64,000 nt of DNA from Clostridium sp. 1001271st1 H5 (GCF_005845215.1 NZ_SPHO01000001.1:419146-483145); one strand, 5' to 3'. Shown: positions 25,054 to 33,500, counted from the stretch's first letter. Notes: generated by a model not told the origin, from the sequence alone. A program made the numbers and translations.

Positions 25054-26010
25054 ATGGCATATGAGATAGAAGACGATATTATGCCCTTGTTTTTAATCAA
25101 TGGCTTCCTGGAGGCCGGTAAGACCCAGTTCCTGGATTTTACCATGCAGCAGGATTATTTTAAAACAGAGGGCAAGACCCTTCTCATTGTGTGTGAGGAA
25201 GGGGATACGGAGTATGACGAGAAAAAGTTAAAGAAGAATAAGACGGAAGTTGTGTTTGTGGATGACATGGAAAAGCTGACGCCCCGGTATCTCAATGAAC
25301 TGGAGGTTGTCTATCAGCCGGAACGTGTGCTGATGGAGTGGAACGGCATGTGGAACCAGGACGATTTAAAGCTGCCGGAGGACTGGACCATCTATCAGCA
25401 GATTACCATTATTGACGGCTCTACCTTTGAGCTCTATGTACAGAACATGAAGCCTCTTCTGGGGGCAATGCTGCGGGGGTCGGAGCTGGTTATCATGAAC
25501 CGGTGCGACGGGATTCCGGACGACAAGCTGACCGCTTACCGCAGGACCATACGGGCCATGAGCCGGGAAAGCGAGATTGTCCTGGAGGACAAGGAAGGGG
25601 AAATCGAGCAGGCCACCCTGGAAGAGGATCTTCCCTATGACCTGGGCGCGGATGTGATTGAGATTAAGCCGGAGGATTACGGCATCTGGTACATTGACTG
25701 TATGGACCAGCCGGAGCGCTACAAGGATAAGGTGGTGGAATTTACCGCCATGGTCCTTAAATCCCCGAAATTCCCCAAGGGCCAGTTTGTGCCCGGCCGC
25801 ATGGCCATGACATGCTGCGAGGCGGACATGACATTTCTGGGGTTTATGTGCAAATGGCCCGGAGCAGAGGAGTACAAGACCAAGCAGTGGGTTAAAGTCC
25901 GGGCAAAAATAGGCATTGAATACCAGAAGGATTATCACGGTGAGGGTCCGGTCCTCTATGCCGAGCATGTGGAGCGGGCGGATGAGATAAAGGATGTTGT
26001 GCAGTTTTAG
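25054..26010 (+). CDS. Second G3E-like GTPase with a DUF1980-like C-terminus
   Basis: 318 aa. The N-terminal half is a CobW-like P-loop domain (INGFLEAGKTQFLD; MNRCD in the base-recognition position), but the CxCC metal motif of the neighbour is absent. The C-terminal third (from about residue 215: VVEFTAMVLKSPKFP, FVPGRMAMTCCEADMTFLG, WVKVRAKIGIE) resembles the soluble C-terminal domain of TIGR03943/DUF1980 proteins, normally attached to a membrane segment and paired with a DUF318 permease. Such permease genes are not in the window. It is separated by 20 nt from the His-rich GTPase, so the two probably act together. Confidence 0.75.
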   Translation: MAYEIEDDIMPLFLINGFLEAGKTQFLDFTMQQDYFKTEGKTLLIVCEEGDTEYDEKKLKKNKTEVVFVDDMEKLTPRYLNELEVVYQPERVLMEWNGMWNQDDLKLPEDWTIYQQITIIDGSTFELYVQNMKPLLGAMLRGSELVIMNRCDGIPDDKLTAYRRTIRAMSRESEIVLEDKEGEIEQATLEEDLPYDLGADVIEIKPEDYGIWYIDCMDQPERYKDKVVEFTAMVLKSPKFPKGQFVPGRMAMTCCEADMTFLGFMCKWPGAEEYKTKQWVKVRAKIGIEYQKDYHGEGPVLYAEHVERADEIKDVVQF

Positions 26011-26172
26011 GGCGTATCTGAAATTGTTTGCCGTCAGATGACGGGATTGGATGCTCGGACAGGCTCTATGGGCACTGGAAAACAGCAGTGGGACGCAGAA
26101 TCCTATACGGAGAAATGCGGCCCGCTGTTTTTGTTCCTTGTCTCATTGAAAATTTTTTAAACAACCTTTACC

Positions 26173-26201
26173 TTGCAAAATCCGGAAAAGTCCATTACAA
26201 T
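26173..26201 (+). promoter_or_regulatory. lacI-type regulator promoter
   Basis: TTGCAA, 17 nt, TACAAT. The predicted start site falls on the operator-like dyad at 26206-26218. The gap 26011-26285 holds nothing else that I can support. Confidence 0.5.
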
Positions 26202-26205
26202 ATAG

Positions 26206-26218
26206 AGAAAGGGCTTTC
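26206..26218. promoter_or_regulatory. Operator-like dyad at the lacI start site
   Basis: AGAAAGGGCTTTC; its core AAAGGGCTTT differs at one base from the perfect AAAGCGCTTT palindromes downstream of lacI. The position over the predicted +1 suggests autoregulation. Confidence 0.55.
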
Positions 26219-26285
26219 ACGAAAAAACGGAAGCAGAGCAGGGTGTGAAAATACAGGCGTGTTGAGGATTAAGAGGGGTGAGGGA

Positions 26286-27284
26286 ATGAACATTTATGAC
26301 ATTGCAGCCGAGGCAGGGACATCCATTTCCACGGTTTCAAGGGTGCTTAACAATAAAGGGAATGTGAATCCAAAGATAAGGGACAGGGTGGAGGCAGTAC
26401 TTAAAAAGTATGATTATAAGCCCAGCGCCATAGCCAGGGGCATGGTTTCCAAGACCATGAAGAATATTGCCATCCTGACAGTGGATGTGCGGGTGACGCA
26501 CTACGCCAGGATGATATATGTGATTGAACAGGAATTCAGTAATCTGGGGTACAATGTTTCGGTTTGCAATACAGGCGGGTCCATACAGGAGTGCGACCGG
26601 TATTTTGAGATACTATCGGAGAAGCAGACAGACGGTATTGTGCTCATTGGCTCTGTGTTCAATGAACTGATAAAGTACCCGGAGATTACGGCAAAGATAA
26701 AGGATACACCGGTGGTCATTGCCAACGGGCAGGTGAAGCTGCCTAATTTTTATTCGGTTCTGGTGGATGATACCAAGGCCATCCGCATGGCATCGGATTA
26801 TATGTTTGACCATGGGCGCATGGATTTATTCTATGTCTTTGACATTGCCACGGACAGCGGCAGGGCAAAGAGGCAGGGATTTCTGGAGGCCATGAAGCTG
26901 CGGGACGTGCCTGACGGAAACGACCGGGTGGTGATTGTGGAGGAGAGCAGCCTGGAAGGGGGCAGGGACGCCGCCCGAAAGATACTCTCCACAGGCAGGC
27001 CTGTCAACGGGGTGATATGTGGTGAGGACATCACGGCCATAGGACTTATGAAGGAATTTAAGGAAAGAGGGTACCGTGTGCCGGAGGATATAGCTGTAAC
27101 CGGCTGCAATAATTCGCCGGATTCCAGGATATGTGAGCCTGAGCTGGCCACCCTGGACAACAAGCCTGAGCTTTTGGGCGGAATGTGCGCTTCCCTGCTC
27201 CGGGACAGGATGGAGGGAAAGGAGTCAGCCACAAGCGTGGCCATCCAGCCGGAGCTGGTGGTGCGGGGGTCTGCGCTGCTCTGA
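26286..27284 (+). CDS. LacI-family transcriptional regulator
   Basis: 332 aa. Residues 1-60 are the LacI helix-turn-helix and hinge (MNIYDIAAEAGTSISTVSRV, then KKYDYKPSAIARG), the rest a periplasmic-binding-protein-like ligand domain that normally senses a sugar or sugar acid. ATG 26286 has GAGGGGTGAGG immediately upstream; a longer in-frame reading from 26028 would cross the promoter and is rejected. Palindromes of the LacI/CcpA type occur at its own start and between it and the following operon, so it is the likely local repressor. It has its own terminator. Confidence 0.93.
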   Translation: MNIYDIAAEAGTSISTVSRVLNNKGNVNPKIRDRVEAVLKKYDYKPSAIARGMVSKTMKNIAILTVDVRVTHYARMIYVIEQEFSNLGYNVSVCNTGGSIQECDRYFEILSEKQTDGIVLIGSVFNELIKYPEITAKIKDTPVVIANGQVKLPNFYSVLVDDTKAIRMASDYMFDHGRMDLFYVFDIATDSGRAKRQGFLEAMKLRDVPDGNDRVVIVEESSLEGGRDAARKILSTGRPVNGVICGEDITAIGLMKEFKERGYRVPEDIAVTGCNNSPDSRICEPELATLDNKPELLGGMCASLLRDRMEGKESATSVAIQPELVVRGSALL

Positions 27285-27424
27285 GGGATGAAGCCCACGG
27301 GGATTTTCCCGGGGCAGAAGCAGGGAATGGATGTTCAGACCCGCTCCGGGATATGAAACAGGGTCAGGAGAATTTTGCGGGTCAGAAAACGGAAAGTAAT
27401 TTCCGCGTGTGTCCCAAGATGAAG

Positions 27425-27434
27425 AAAGCGCTTT
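27425..27434. promoter_or_regulatory. LacI-type operator (perfect palindrome)
   Basis: AAAGCGCTTT, 140 bp after the lacI stop. It could be an auxiliary site for looping with the operator at 27641. Confidence 0.5.
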
Positions 27435-27441
27435 TTGCGAA

Positions 27442-27490
27442 AAGAAGTTGGTAAAGACAAAGAAAGTTTGCGCCAGCTTCTTTTTATTTT
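27442..27490 (+). terminator. lacI terminator
   Basis: 10-bp stem AAGAAGTTGG / CCAGCTTCTT (one G-U pair) with a 21-nt loop, followed by TTTATTTT. Confidence 0.75.
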
Positions 27491-27501
27491 ACAAAAATAA
27501 G

Positions 27502-27511
27502 AAAACGCTTT
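27502..27511. promoter_or_regulatory. Operator-like half-match
   Basis: AAAACGCTTT, one base away from the perfect AAAGCGCTTT. The surrounding stretch 27491-27604 is AT-rich and holds no gene. Confidence 0.35.
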
Positions 27512-27604
27512 TATAAACACGGAAACAACAGGTGAAAAATGCACAAAAAACCAAATAAAAATAGTACATATTAAATAAAAATGAAAAGATTATGCACTTA
27601 TATA

Positions 27605-27632
27605 TTGACACAAAACCCTTTAATGCTATAAT
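27605..27632 (+). promoter_or_regulatory. Promoter of the yiaK-like operon
   Basis: Consensus TTGACA (27605-27610), 16 nt, consensus TATAAT (27627-27632). Such a strong promoter would need a repressor, and one fits at 27641-27656. Confidence 0.8.
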
Positions 27633-27640
27633 GATGTCAT

Positions 27641-27656
27641 GAGAAAGCGCTTTCTC
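27641..27656. promoter_or_regulatory. Main LacI-type operator
   Basis: GAGAAAGCGCTTTCTC, a perfect 16-bp palindrome covering the predicted transcription start. It also resembles a CcpA cre box, so catabolite control is an alternative or addition. Confidence 0.8.
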
Positions 27657-27692
27657 AAAAAGGAGAAAGCTAACATAAAAGGAGAGAGAGCC

Positions 27693-28700
27693 ATGAGAGT
27701 GCAGTATGAGGATTTATTAAAAAAGTTCCAGGGAATTCTGGAGAGCAGAGGTTTTTCGGGAAAGCATGCTGAGGATGCAGCTACCGTATTTGCGAACAAC
27801 AGTCTGGACGGCGTATATTCCCACGGTGTAAACCGTTTCCCAAGGGTGGTGGAGTATCTGGATAAGGGAGAGATTGATTCCGGCGCCATCGCAACCTGTG
27901 AAACCTCCATGGGCGCCATAGAGCGCTGGAACGGACACAGGGGGTTCGGCCCGCTTAATGCAAAGCTGGCCATGGACCGGGCTGTGGAACTGGCCGGAGA
28001 GCACGGCGTGGGAGTTGTGGCTCTTGGAAATAATAACCACTGGATGCGCGGCGGCAGCTATGGATGGCAGGCAGCGGACAAAGGGTGCATCGGTATCTGC
28101 TGGTCCAACACCATGCCAAACATGCCTGCATGGGGCGGTAAGGACAGAAAAATCGGCAACAATCCCTTTATCATGTCCATTCCCAGAAGCAATGGAAAAC
28201 ACGCTGTCATTGACTGCGCGGTATCCCAGTTCTCCTACGGAAAGATTGAGGAGGCAAAGCTTAAGGGGCAGCAGCTTCCGGTTCCCGGCGGCTATGACAC
28301 CCAGGGAAACCTGACCACTGACCCGGCTGAGATTGAGAAGACATGGAGGGTGCTCCCCATGGGATACTGGAAGGGCAGCGGCATTTCCATTGCCCTGGAC
28401 CTGATAGCAACGGTCCTGACAAAGGGCAATTCCGTAAGCAGGATTGGCACCTTTGGCGATGAGGTGGGGCTGAGCCAGGTCATGATAGCCATTGACCCGT
28501 CCAGATTCAACACGCCGGAGGAAACGGACGCCATAGTGGACGAAATCCTGGCAGACATCAAGTCCTCTGAGCCGGTTAAGGAAGGCGGGGAAGTATATTA
28601 CCCGGGAGAACTGGAGCTCATTACCAGGGAGAACAATACAAGGGACGGAATCCCGGTTATCGACGAGGTGTGGGAAAAGCTGAACAGCCTGGAACGGTAA
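27693..28700 (+). CDS. yiaK: 2,3-diketo-L-gulonate reductase-like enzyme (YiaK family)
   Basis: 335 aa, malate/L-lactate dehydrogenase (Ldh2) fold, NAD(P)H-dependent 2-keto-acid reductase. It follows E. coli YiaK closely block by block: GVYSHGVNRFPR, NNHWMRGGSYGWQAA, KGCIGICWSNT and RVLPMGYWKGSG. The two conserved His (SHGVN and NHWM) are present. YiaK reduces 2,3-diketo-L-gulonate to 3-keto-L-gulonate, so this one probably acts on the same or a similar diketo/keto sugar acid. ATG 27693 has AAGGAGA 9 nt upstream; a frame extension crosses the operator. First gene of the LacI-controlled operon. Confidence 0.88.
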   Translation: MRVQYEDLLKKFQGILESRGFSGKHAEDAATVFANNSLDGVYSHGVNRFPRVVEYLDKGEIDSGAIATCETSMGAIERWNGHRGFGPLNAKLAMDRAVELAGEHGVGVVALGNNNHWMRGGSYGWQAADKGCIGICWSNTMPNMPAWGGKDRKIGNNPFIMSIPRSNGKHAVIDCAVSQFSYGKIEEAKLKGQQLPVPGGYDTQGNLTTDPAEIEKTWRVLPMGYWKGSGISIALDLIATVLTKGNSVSRIGTFGDEVGLSQVMIAIDPSRFNTPEETDAIVDEILADIKSSEPVKEGGEVYYPGELELITRENNTRDGIPVIDEVWEKLNSLER

Positions 28701-28742
28701 AGGGCGGAGATAAGAGAGCAAGATAGAGGGGAGATTTAACTC

Positions 28743-30086
28743 ATGGAATATATCATAGGAATATTGATTTTAGCATCGTTCTTTGGCCTGGCCGTTTACG
28801 CGGCCAGGGGCGGCAACCTGATGATGGGAATGCTTGTCATGGCCATTCTCTGGACCATACTTCCCATGACCGGCAACCTTCTGGCGTCCAATCCTGATTT
28901 TATCGCAGCCAATGGGGACAGCATCCGGATTACATGGATACAGGCATTTTCAAAGGTGTTCCAGAGCGGTCCCGAGGGCTGGGGCTCCGTGCTGGTGAAT
29001 GTGGTATTCGGCGCCTGGTTCGGCAGGGTGCTGCTGGAGACTGGCATTGCAGCCACTCTTATCCGCAAGACCACGGAGCTGGGGGGCGACAAGCCTGCCA
29101 TTACCTGTATTCTCCTTTGCATTGTCACGGCTGCCATATTTTCCTCCCTGTTCGGCGCAGGCGCAGTGGTAGCCATCGGCGTCATCATCCTTCCCATCTT
29201 CATGTCCCTGGGAATCCCGAAGGTGCTGTCCGTGGTATCATTCATGCTGAGCATAGGCGCGGGCATGTTCCTGAATCCGGTACTCTTCGGACAGTACACT
29301 GCATTCTTCCTGGACGGGGAGGGCAAGGTCCTGTACCCCTATGAGCAGTATGTAAAATGGGGCGGCATTGCACTGGCGGTACAGCTGGTATTCACCATTG
29401 TCCTGATTCTGTTCTGTATGAGGAAGAAATCCGTGCACTCCTGGGCAGCCAGAAGGCCGGTGCGCCAGAAACTGGACTTTGCTCCCACGCCGTCCCTGCT
29501 GACACCCTTTATTCCGGTGTTCCTTCTGATTGCATTCAAGGTGCCGATTATCATGGGCTTCCTGATTGGCGGCTTCTATGCGCTGTTTGTATGCGGAAGG
29601 CTGAAAAGCTTCCGGGGCGCCTGCCGGACCTTTAACAAGGACTTCTTTGACGGCGTGGTGGACACGGCTCCGCTGGTAGGCTTTTTGCTGGTGGTTCCCA
29701 TGTTCAACAAGGCGGCTGAACTATGCATCCCGTATTTTAATGCGCTGCTGGGAAATATTATCCCTCACAGCACCCTGTTCATCACCGTTATCTTCTGTGT
29801 GCTGGCGCCTCTTGGCATGTTCAGAGGACCCTTCACCCTTTACGGCTGCGGAGCAGCCACCCTGGGTATCTTAAAGGGAGTTGGCTTTGAGGTGGCTTTC
29901 CTGGCGCCTCTGATGATTGCCGCCACAACGGTCATGAACGTGTCCTGCTGCATCACCCAGTCATGGATTGTATGGGGCATCAGTTACGCAAAGGTATCTA
30001 CCAAGGAATTCTTAAAGATGAGCGTGGTGTGCGGATGGATTATCTGCTGCATCCTGCAGGTTATTACATTTATCATGTTTGGTTAA
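28743..30086 (+). CDS. Polytopic permease, GntP/CitM (ion transporter) superfamily-like
   Basis: 447 aa with about 11-12 hydrophobic segments. The pattern of Gly/Pro-rich re-entrant stretches (SSLFGAGAVVAIGVIILPIF and APLGMFRGPFTLYGCG) resembles gluconate and citrate permeases of the ion-transporter superfamily. Between a YiaK-like reductase and a hydantoinase-like gene it is the obvious carrier for the operon's substrate, probably a carboxylate. It replaces the TRAP transporter found with yiaK in E. coli. GAGGGGAG lies 12 nt before the ATG. Exact family not certain. Confidence 0.75.
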   Translation: MEYIIGILILASFFGLAVYAARGGNLMMGMLVMAILWTILPMTGNLLASNPDFIAANGDSIRITWIQAFSKVFQSGPEGWGSVLVNVVFGAWFGRVLLETGIAATLIRKTTELGGDKPAITCILLCIVTAAIFSSLFGAGAVVAIGVIILPIFMSLGIPKVLSVVSFMLSIGAGMFLNPVLFGQYTAFFLDGEGKVLYPYEQYVKWGGIALAVQLVFTIVLILFCMRKKSVHSWAARRPVRQKLDFAPTPSLLTPFIPVFLLIAFKVPIIMGFLIGGFYALFVCGRLKSFRGACRTFNKDFFDGVVDTAPLVGFLLVVPMFNKAAELCIPYFNALLGNIIPHSTLFITVIFCVLAPLGMFRGPFTLYGCGAATLGILKGVGFEVAFLAPLMIAATTVMNVSCCITQSWIVWGISYAKVSTKEFLKMSVVCGWIICCILQVITFIMFG

Positions 30087-30102
30087 CGGGAGGAGAAGAA
30101 AC

Positions 30103-32232
30103 ATGGGAAACAGACTGGTGAGAATGGGAATCGACGTTGGAGGAACCCATACAAAGGCGGTTGCGATTGACAACGCCACACATGAAATCATAGGAAAATC
30201 TTCTGTCAAGACCACACATGATGACAGGTACGGCGTGGCGGCCGGCGTGGTGAAGGCGTTCCGGAACTGCTTACAGGAAAATGATATTGCCCCTGAGGAC
30301 GTTATTTTTGTGGCCCACAGCACCACCCAGGCCACCAACGCCCTGATTGAGGGAGATGTGGCCTGCGTGGGCGTGCTGGGCATGGGGCCTAAGGGAATGG
30401 AGGGCTTCCTGGCAAAGCACCAGACCCGGCTAAAGGATATCGACCTGGGCTCCGGCAGGAGCATAAAGATTAAGAACCGCTATCTGAGCGACGTCGAAGA
30501 GGACGAAAATACAGTCAGAAAGGCAGTGGAGGAGCTGAAGGCGGAGGGCGCCCAGGTGCTGGTGGCGTCAGACGCCTACGGAGTGGACGATATTGCCGGG
30601 GAGCAGTTCGTGTTCGAGATTGCCCACGATGAAATGGGTATGGAGACTACTGTTGCCTCAGATATCACCAAGCTTTACGGGCTGACCAGGCGGACCAGGA
30701 CAGCGGCCATCAATGCCAGTATTCTGCCTAAAATGCTGAATACAGCCAACTCCACGGAGGAGAGTGTGCGGGGAGCCGGTGTGGAAGTGCCCCTTATGAT
30801 TATGCGGGGGGACGGCGGCGTTATGGAAATCAACGAGATGAAGAAGCGCCCGGTGCTGACCATGCTTTCCGGCCCGGCTGCCAGCGTCATGGGCTCCCTC
30901 ATGTATTTAAGGGCATCCAATGGCGTGTACTTTGAGGTGGGAGGCACCACCACCAATATCGGCGTCATCAAGAACGGACGTCCCGCCATTGACTATTCCG
31001 TGGTGGGCGGACACAGGACTTACATCAGCTCCCTGGATGTGCGGGTGCTGGGGGTTGCCGGCGGAAGCATGATTCGGGTGAACAAGAGCGGCGTCCACGA
31101 TGTGGGCCCCCGTTCCGCCCATATTGCAGGACTGGATTACGCTGTGTTTACGGATGAGGATGAAATCGTGGAGCCACAGCTGGAATTCTTTTCTCCGAAG
31201 GAAGGGGACCCGGAGGATTACGTGGCTATCCGCTTAAAGAACGGCAGGCGCGTTACCATCACCAACAGCTGCGCGGCCAATGTGCTGGGGCTGGTGACGC
31301 CCAGGGACTTTTCCTACGGCAATGTAAATGCAGCCAGGAAAGCCATGCAGCCCATTGCGGATTACCTGCACACCACGGTGGAGGATGTGGCTGCCCAGAT
31401 ACTTACCAGGGCCTATGAGAAGATAGAACCCATCATCATGGAACTGGCAGACAAGTACCGTCTGGAACACGACCAGATATCTCTGGTGGGAGTGGGCGGC
31501 GGCGCTACATCCCTCATAGGGTTCTGCGCCAACAAAATGAATATTAAATACAGCGTGCCTGAGAATGCAGAAGTCATTTCCTCCATCGGAGTGGCCCTGG
31601 CCATGGTCCGTGACGTGGTGGAACGGGTGGTTCCGAACCCCACGCCGGAAGATATCAGAAGCATCAAGCGGGAGGCGGTTGACAAGGCGGTGGAGAGCGG
31701 GGCGGCCCCCGGCTCCGTGGAGGTCCATATTGAGATTGACCCGCAGACCTCCAAGCTCACTGCCATTGCCCTGGGCTCCACGGAGGTCAAGACAACGGAC
31801 CTTCTTAAGGAGTGCACGGAGGAGGAGGCCAGGAACCTGGCGGCAGAGGATTTAAGGGCTGAGCCGGGAAAACTGAGTCTGGTGGGACAGACGCCTAACT
31901 TCTATGTCTATAACATGGACAGCAGGGGCCGCAAGCCCCTCCGTATCCTGGATAAGAAGGGCTTCATCAAGGTACAGAGGACGGACGGGGAGGTGGTCCT
32001 TGCCAAAGCGTCCTCCTACCGGAGCATTGTATCCAGGATGTGGGAGGAGATGGCCATTTTCAAGGCGGACGCCATCCTGCGGCCCGACTATTATCTGTGT
32101 GTGGGAGCCAGGGTCATGGACTTTAACGGCACCGGCGAGCTGGAGCAGATTCTCATGCTCATGGACGTGGAAATGCAGATGGTGGACCCCTCGGAAGATA
32201 TTGTGATTGTCGGAGCGAAGAATCAGTTGTAG
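30103..32232 (+). CDS. Hydantoinase/oxoprolinase (HyuA-like) family protein
   Basis: 709 aa. An N-terminal ASKHA-type phosphate-binding start (MGIDVGGTHTKAVAID) and STTQATNALIEGD are followed by the HyuA core (KLYGLTRRTRTAAINASILP, LSGPAASVMGSL, FEVGGTTTNIGV) and a late GVGGGATSL block. Relatives use ATP to open hydantoins or 5-oxoproline or to activate ketones for carboxylation, usually with a HyuB partner. No HyuB gene is nearby. Here, in a keto-sugar-acid operon, it may activate a keto acid, lactone or lactam (inference). GGAGGAG lies 6 nt before the ATG and 3 nt after the permease stop. Confidence 0.85.
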   Translation: MGNRLVRMGIDVGGTHTKAVAIDNATHEIIGKSSVKTTHDDRYGVAAGVVKAFRNCLQENDIAPEDVIFVAHSTTQATNALIEGDVACVGVLGMGPKGMEGFLAKHQTRLKDIDLGSGRSIKIKNRYLSDVEEDENTVRKAVEELKAEGAQVLVASDAYGVDDIAGEQFVFEIAHDEMGMETTVASDITKLYGLTRRTRTAAINASILPKMLNTANSTEESVRGAGVEVPLMIMRGDGGVMEINEMKKRPVLTMLSGPAASVMGSLMYLRASNGVYFEVGGTTTNIGVIKNGRPAIDYSVVGGHRTYISSLDVRVLGVAGGSMIRVNKSGVHDVGPRSAHIAGLDYAVFTDEDEIVEPQLEFFSPKEGDPEDYVAIRLKNGRRVTITNSCAANVLGLVTPRDFSYGNVNAARKAMQPIADYLHTTVEDVAAQILTRAYEKIEPIIMELADKYRLEHDQISLVGVGGGATSLIGFCANKMNIKYSVPENAEVISSIGVALAMVRDVVERVVPNPTPEDIRSIKREAVDKAVESGAAPGSVEVHIEIDPQTSKLTAIALGSTEVKTTDLLKECTEEEARNLAAEDLRAEPGKLSLVGQTPNFYVYNMDSRGRKPLRILDKKGFIKVQRTDGEVVLAKASSYRSIVSRMWEEMAIFKADAILRPDYYLCVGARVMDFNGTGELEQILMLMDVEMQMVDPSEDIVIVGAKNQL

Positions 32233-32266
32233 AATAGAAGGGGGCAGGCACGGAGGAGGTTTTTTC

Positions 32267-33043
32267 ATGAAGAGAGAGGACGGCAGAAAACTGTTTCGGG
32301 CATTTTTGGGAAACAGCAGGGAAATGGCAGGGGAGCAAAGGGCTATGGCGGAGCAGATGGCGGCTCCCTCAAGGGAACGGTCCCTGTATTCCATGGTGGA
32401 ACACCTGTTGTCACTGGATGAGACAGCCTGGTACCTCTATGCCTGGTCCAGGGACCCCCTGGAGGGGAAATTTTCCAGGGAACAGAAGCTGGCATACGGC
32501 TTCAGGGCGGCACAGTGCGGGCGCAGCGAGGCACGGCTGCTTCCCGGAGGAACAGATGTCTGGGACATTGCCTCGCAAATGGGCCTTAAGGTTTCCGCGC
32601 CCAGGGTGCCGGGGGGAGGCGGACATGTGATATTTGCCCAGTATCAGGAACCGGATTCCATTACCATATTCATGGACAGCGCCGGGCGGGCTCAGAAGCT
32701 GATTCAGGAAGAAAAGCTGGAAGGGATTTTGGGTAACATTGCAGTGGAGGATGTGCTGCTGGCCCATGAGCTGTTCCATGTGACAGAGTACAGGAAAAAG
32801 GATTCCATATTTACCCAGACAGAAAAGGTGGAGCTGTGGAGGAAACCATTTTCCAACCGTTCCCGGATATTGTGCCTGGGAGAGATTGCAGGCATGGAGT
32901 TTGCCCGCTGCCTGACAGGAATCACCTGCACCCCCTATGTCCTGGATGTGCTGATGATGTACGGCTATGACAAAGAGGCGGCCACGGCCCTCTACGAAGA
33001 AATCGCGGCGTTTGCCGGAAAGGGCGAAGGAAAGGAAGGTTGA
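32267..33043 (+). CDS. Unknown protein with HExxH motif
   Basis: 258 aa, not recognised. No signal peptide or membrane segment. At about residues 165-175 is LLAHELFHVTEY, an HExxH zinc-protease-type motif, with a glutamate about 40 residues later (LGEIAGMEFARC) that could be the third ligand. Before it is a glycine-rich PRVPGGGGHVIFAQY stretch. GGAGG stands 8 nt before ATG 32267, and the gene lies 34 nt after the hydantoinase-like gene and 1 nt before the yiaL-like gene, so it belongs to the operon. It could be a peptidase or amidohydrolase acting on the substrate, or a non-catalytic metal protein. Confidence 0.7.
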   Translation: MKREDGRKLFRAFLGNSREMAGEQRAMAEQMAAPSRERSLYSMVEHLLSLDETAWYLYAWSRDPLEGKFSREQKLAYGFRAAQCGRSEARLLPGGTDVWDIASQMGLKVSAPRVPGGGGHVIFAQYQEPDSITIFMDSAGRAQKLIQEEKLEGILGNIAVEDVLLAHELFHVTEYRKKDSIFTQTEKVELWRKPFSNRSRILCLGEIAGMEFARCLTGITCTPYVLDVLMMYGYDKEAATALYEEIAAFAGKGEGKEG

Positions 33044-33044
33044 C

Positions 33045-33500
33045 ATGCTGACTACAAGTATTGATTTAATCCAGAAATACGATTACCTGGAGGAAAAATT
33101 CAAAAAAGGCTATGAGTTCCTGAGAAATACGGATTTAAAGGCGCTGCCCCTGGGCCGTGTTGATATTGACGGGGATGAGGTGTTTGCCTCGGTGCAGGAG
33201 TATACCACTATGCCGGCAGATACCTGCAGGTACGAGTCCCACAATCTGTATTTCGATATACAGTATGTGGTGGAGGGCCAGGAGCAGTTCGGCTACACAA
33301 AGCGGGCAGGGCTCCAGGAGGAAACGCCGTACAATGAAGCGGACGATATCGTGTTCTTTCAGGAACCGGAGCAGGGCGGTTCCGTCCTTCTGAAGGCCGG
33401 TGACTGCGCCGTGGTGGCTCCTGAGGATGCCCACAAGCCCAGATGCATTGCGGGCAGCCCCTGTAAGGTGCGTAAGATTGTATTGAAGGTCCGGGTCTGA
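33045..33500 (+). CDS. yiaL: YhcH/YjgK/YiaL family protein (DUF386)
   Basis: 151-aa cupin-like (beta-sandwich) protein. The family blocks EYTTMPADTCRYESHNLYFD, IQYVVEGQEQFGY and FQEPEQGGSVLLKAGDCAVV, then PEDAHKPRC with the metal-binding His, are present. Members have been linked with sugar-acid and sialic-acid operons, perhaps as anomerase or isomerase. E. coli yiaL follows yiaK directly, which supports the reading of this operon as Yia-like. It starts one nucleotide after the HExxH gene's stop region. Confidence 0.92.
   Translation: MLTTSIDLIQKYDYLEEKFKKGYEFLRNTDLKALPLGRVDIDGDEVFASVQEYTTMPADTCRYESHNLYFDIQYVVEGQEQFGYTKRAGLQEETPYNEADDIVFFQEPEQGGSVLLKAGDCAVVAPEDAHKPRCIAGSPCKVRKIVLKVRV

Noticed and set aside
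26028..26285. N-terminal extension of the LacI protein
   Set aside because: The extra 86 codons cross the promoter and operator and show no domain; ATG 26286 starts exactly at the conserved DNA-binding region.
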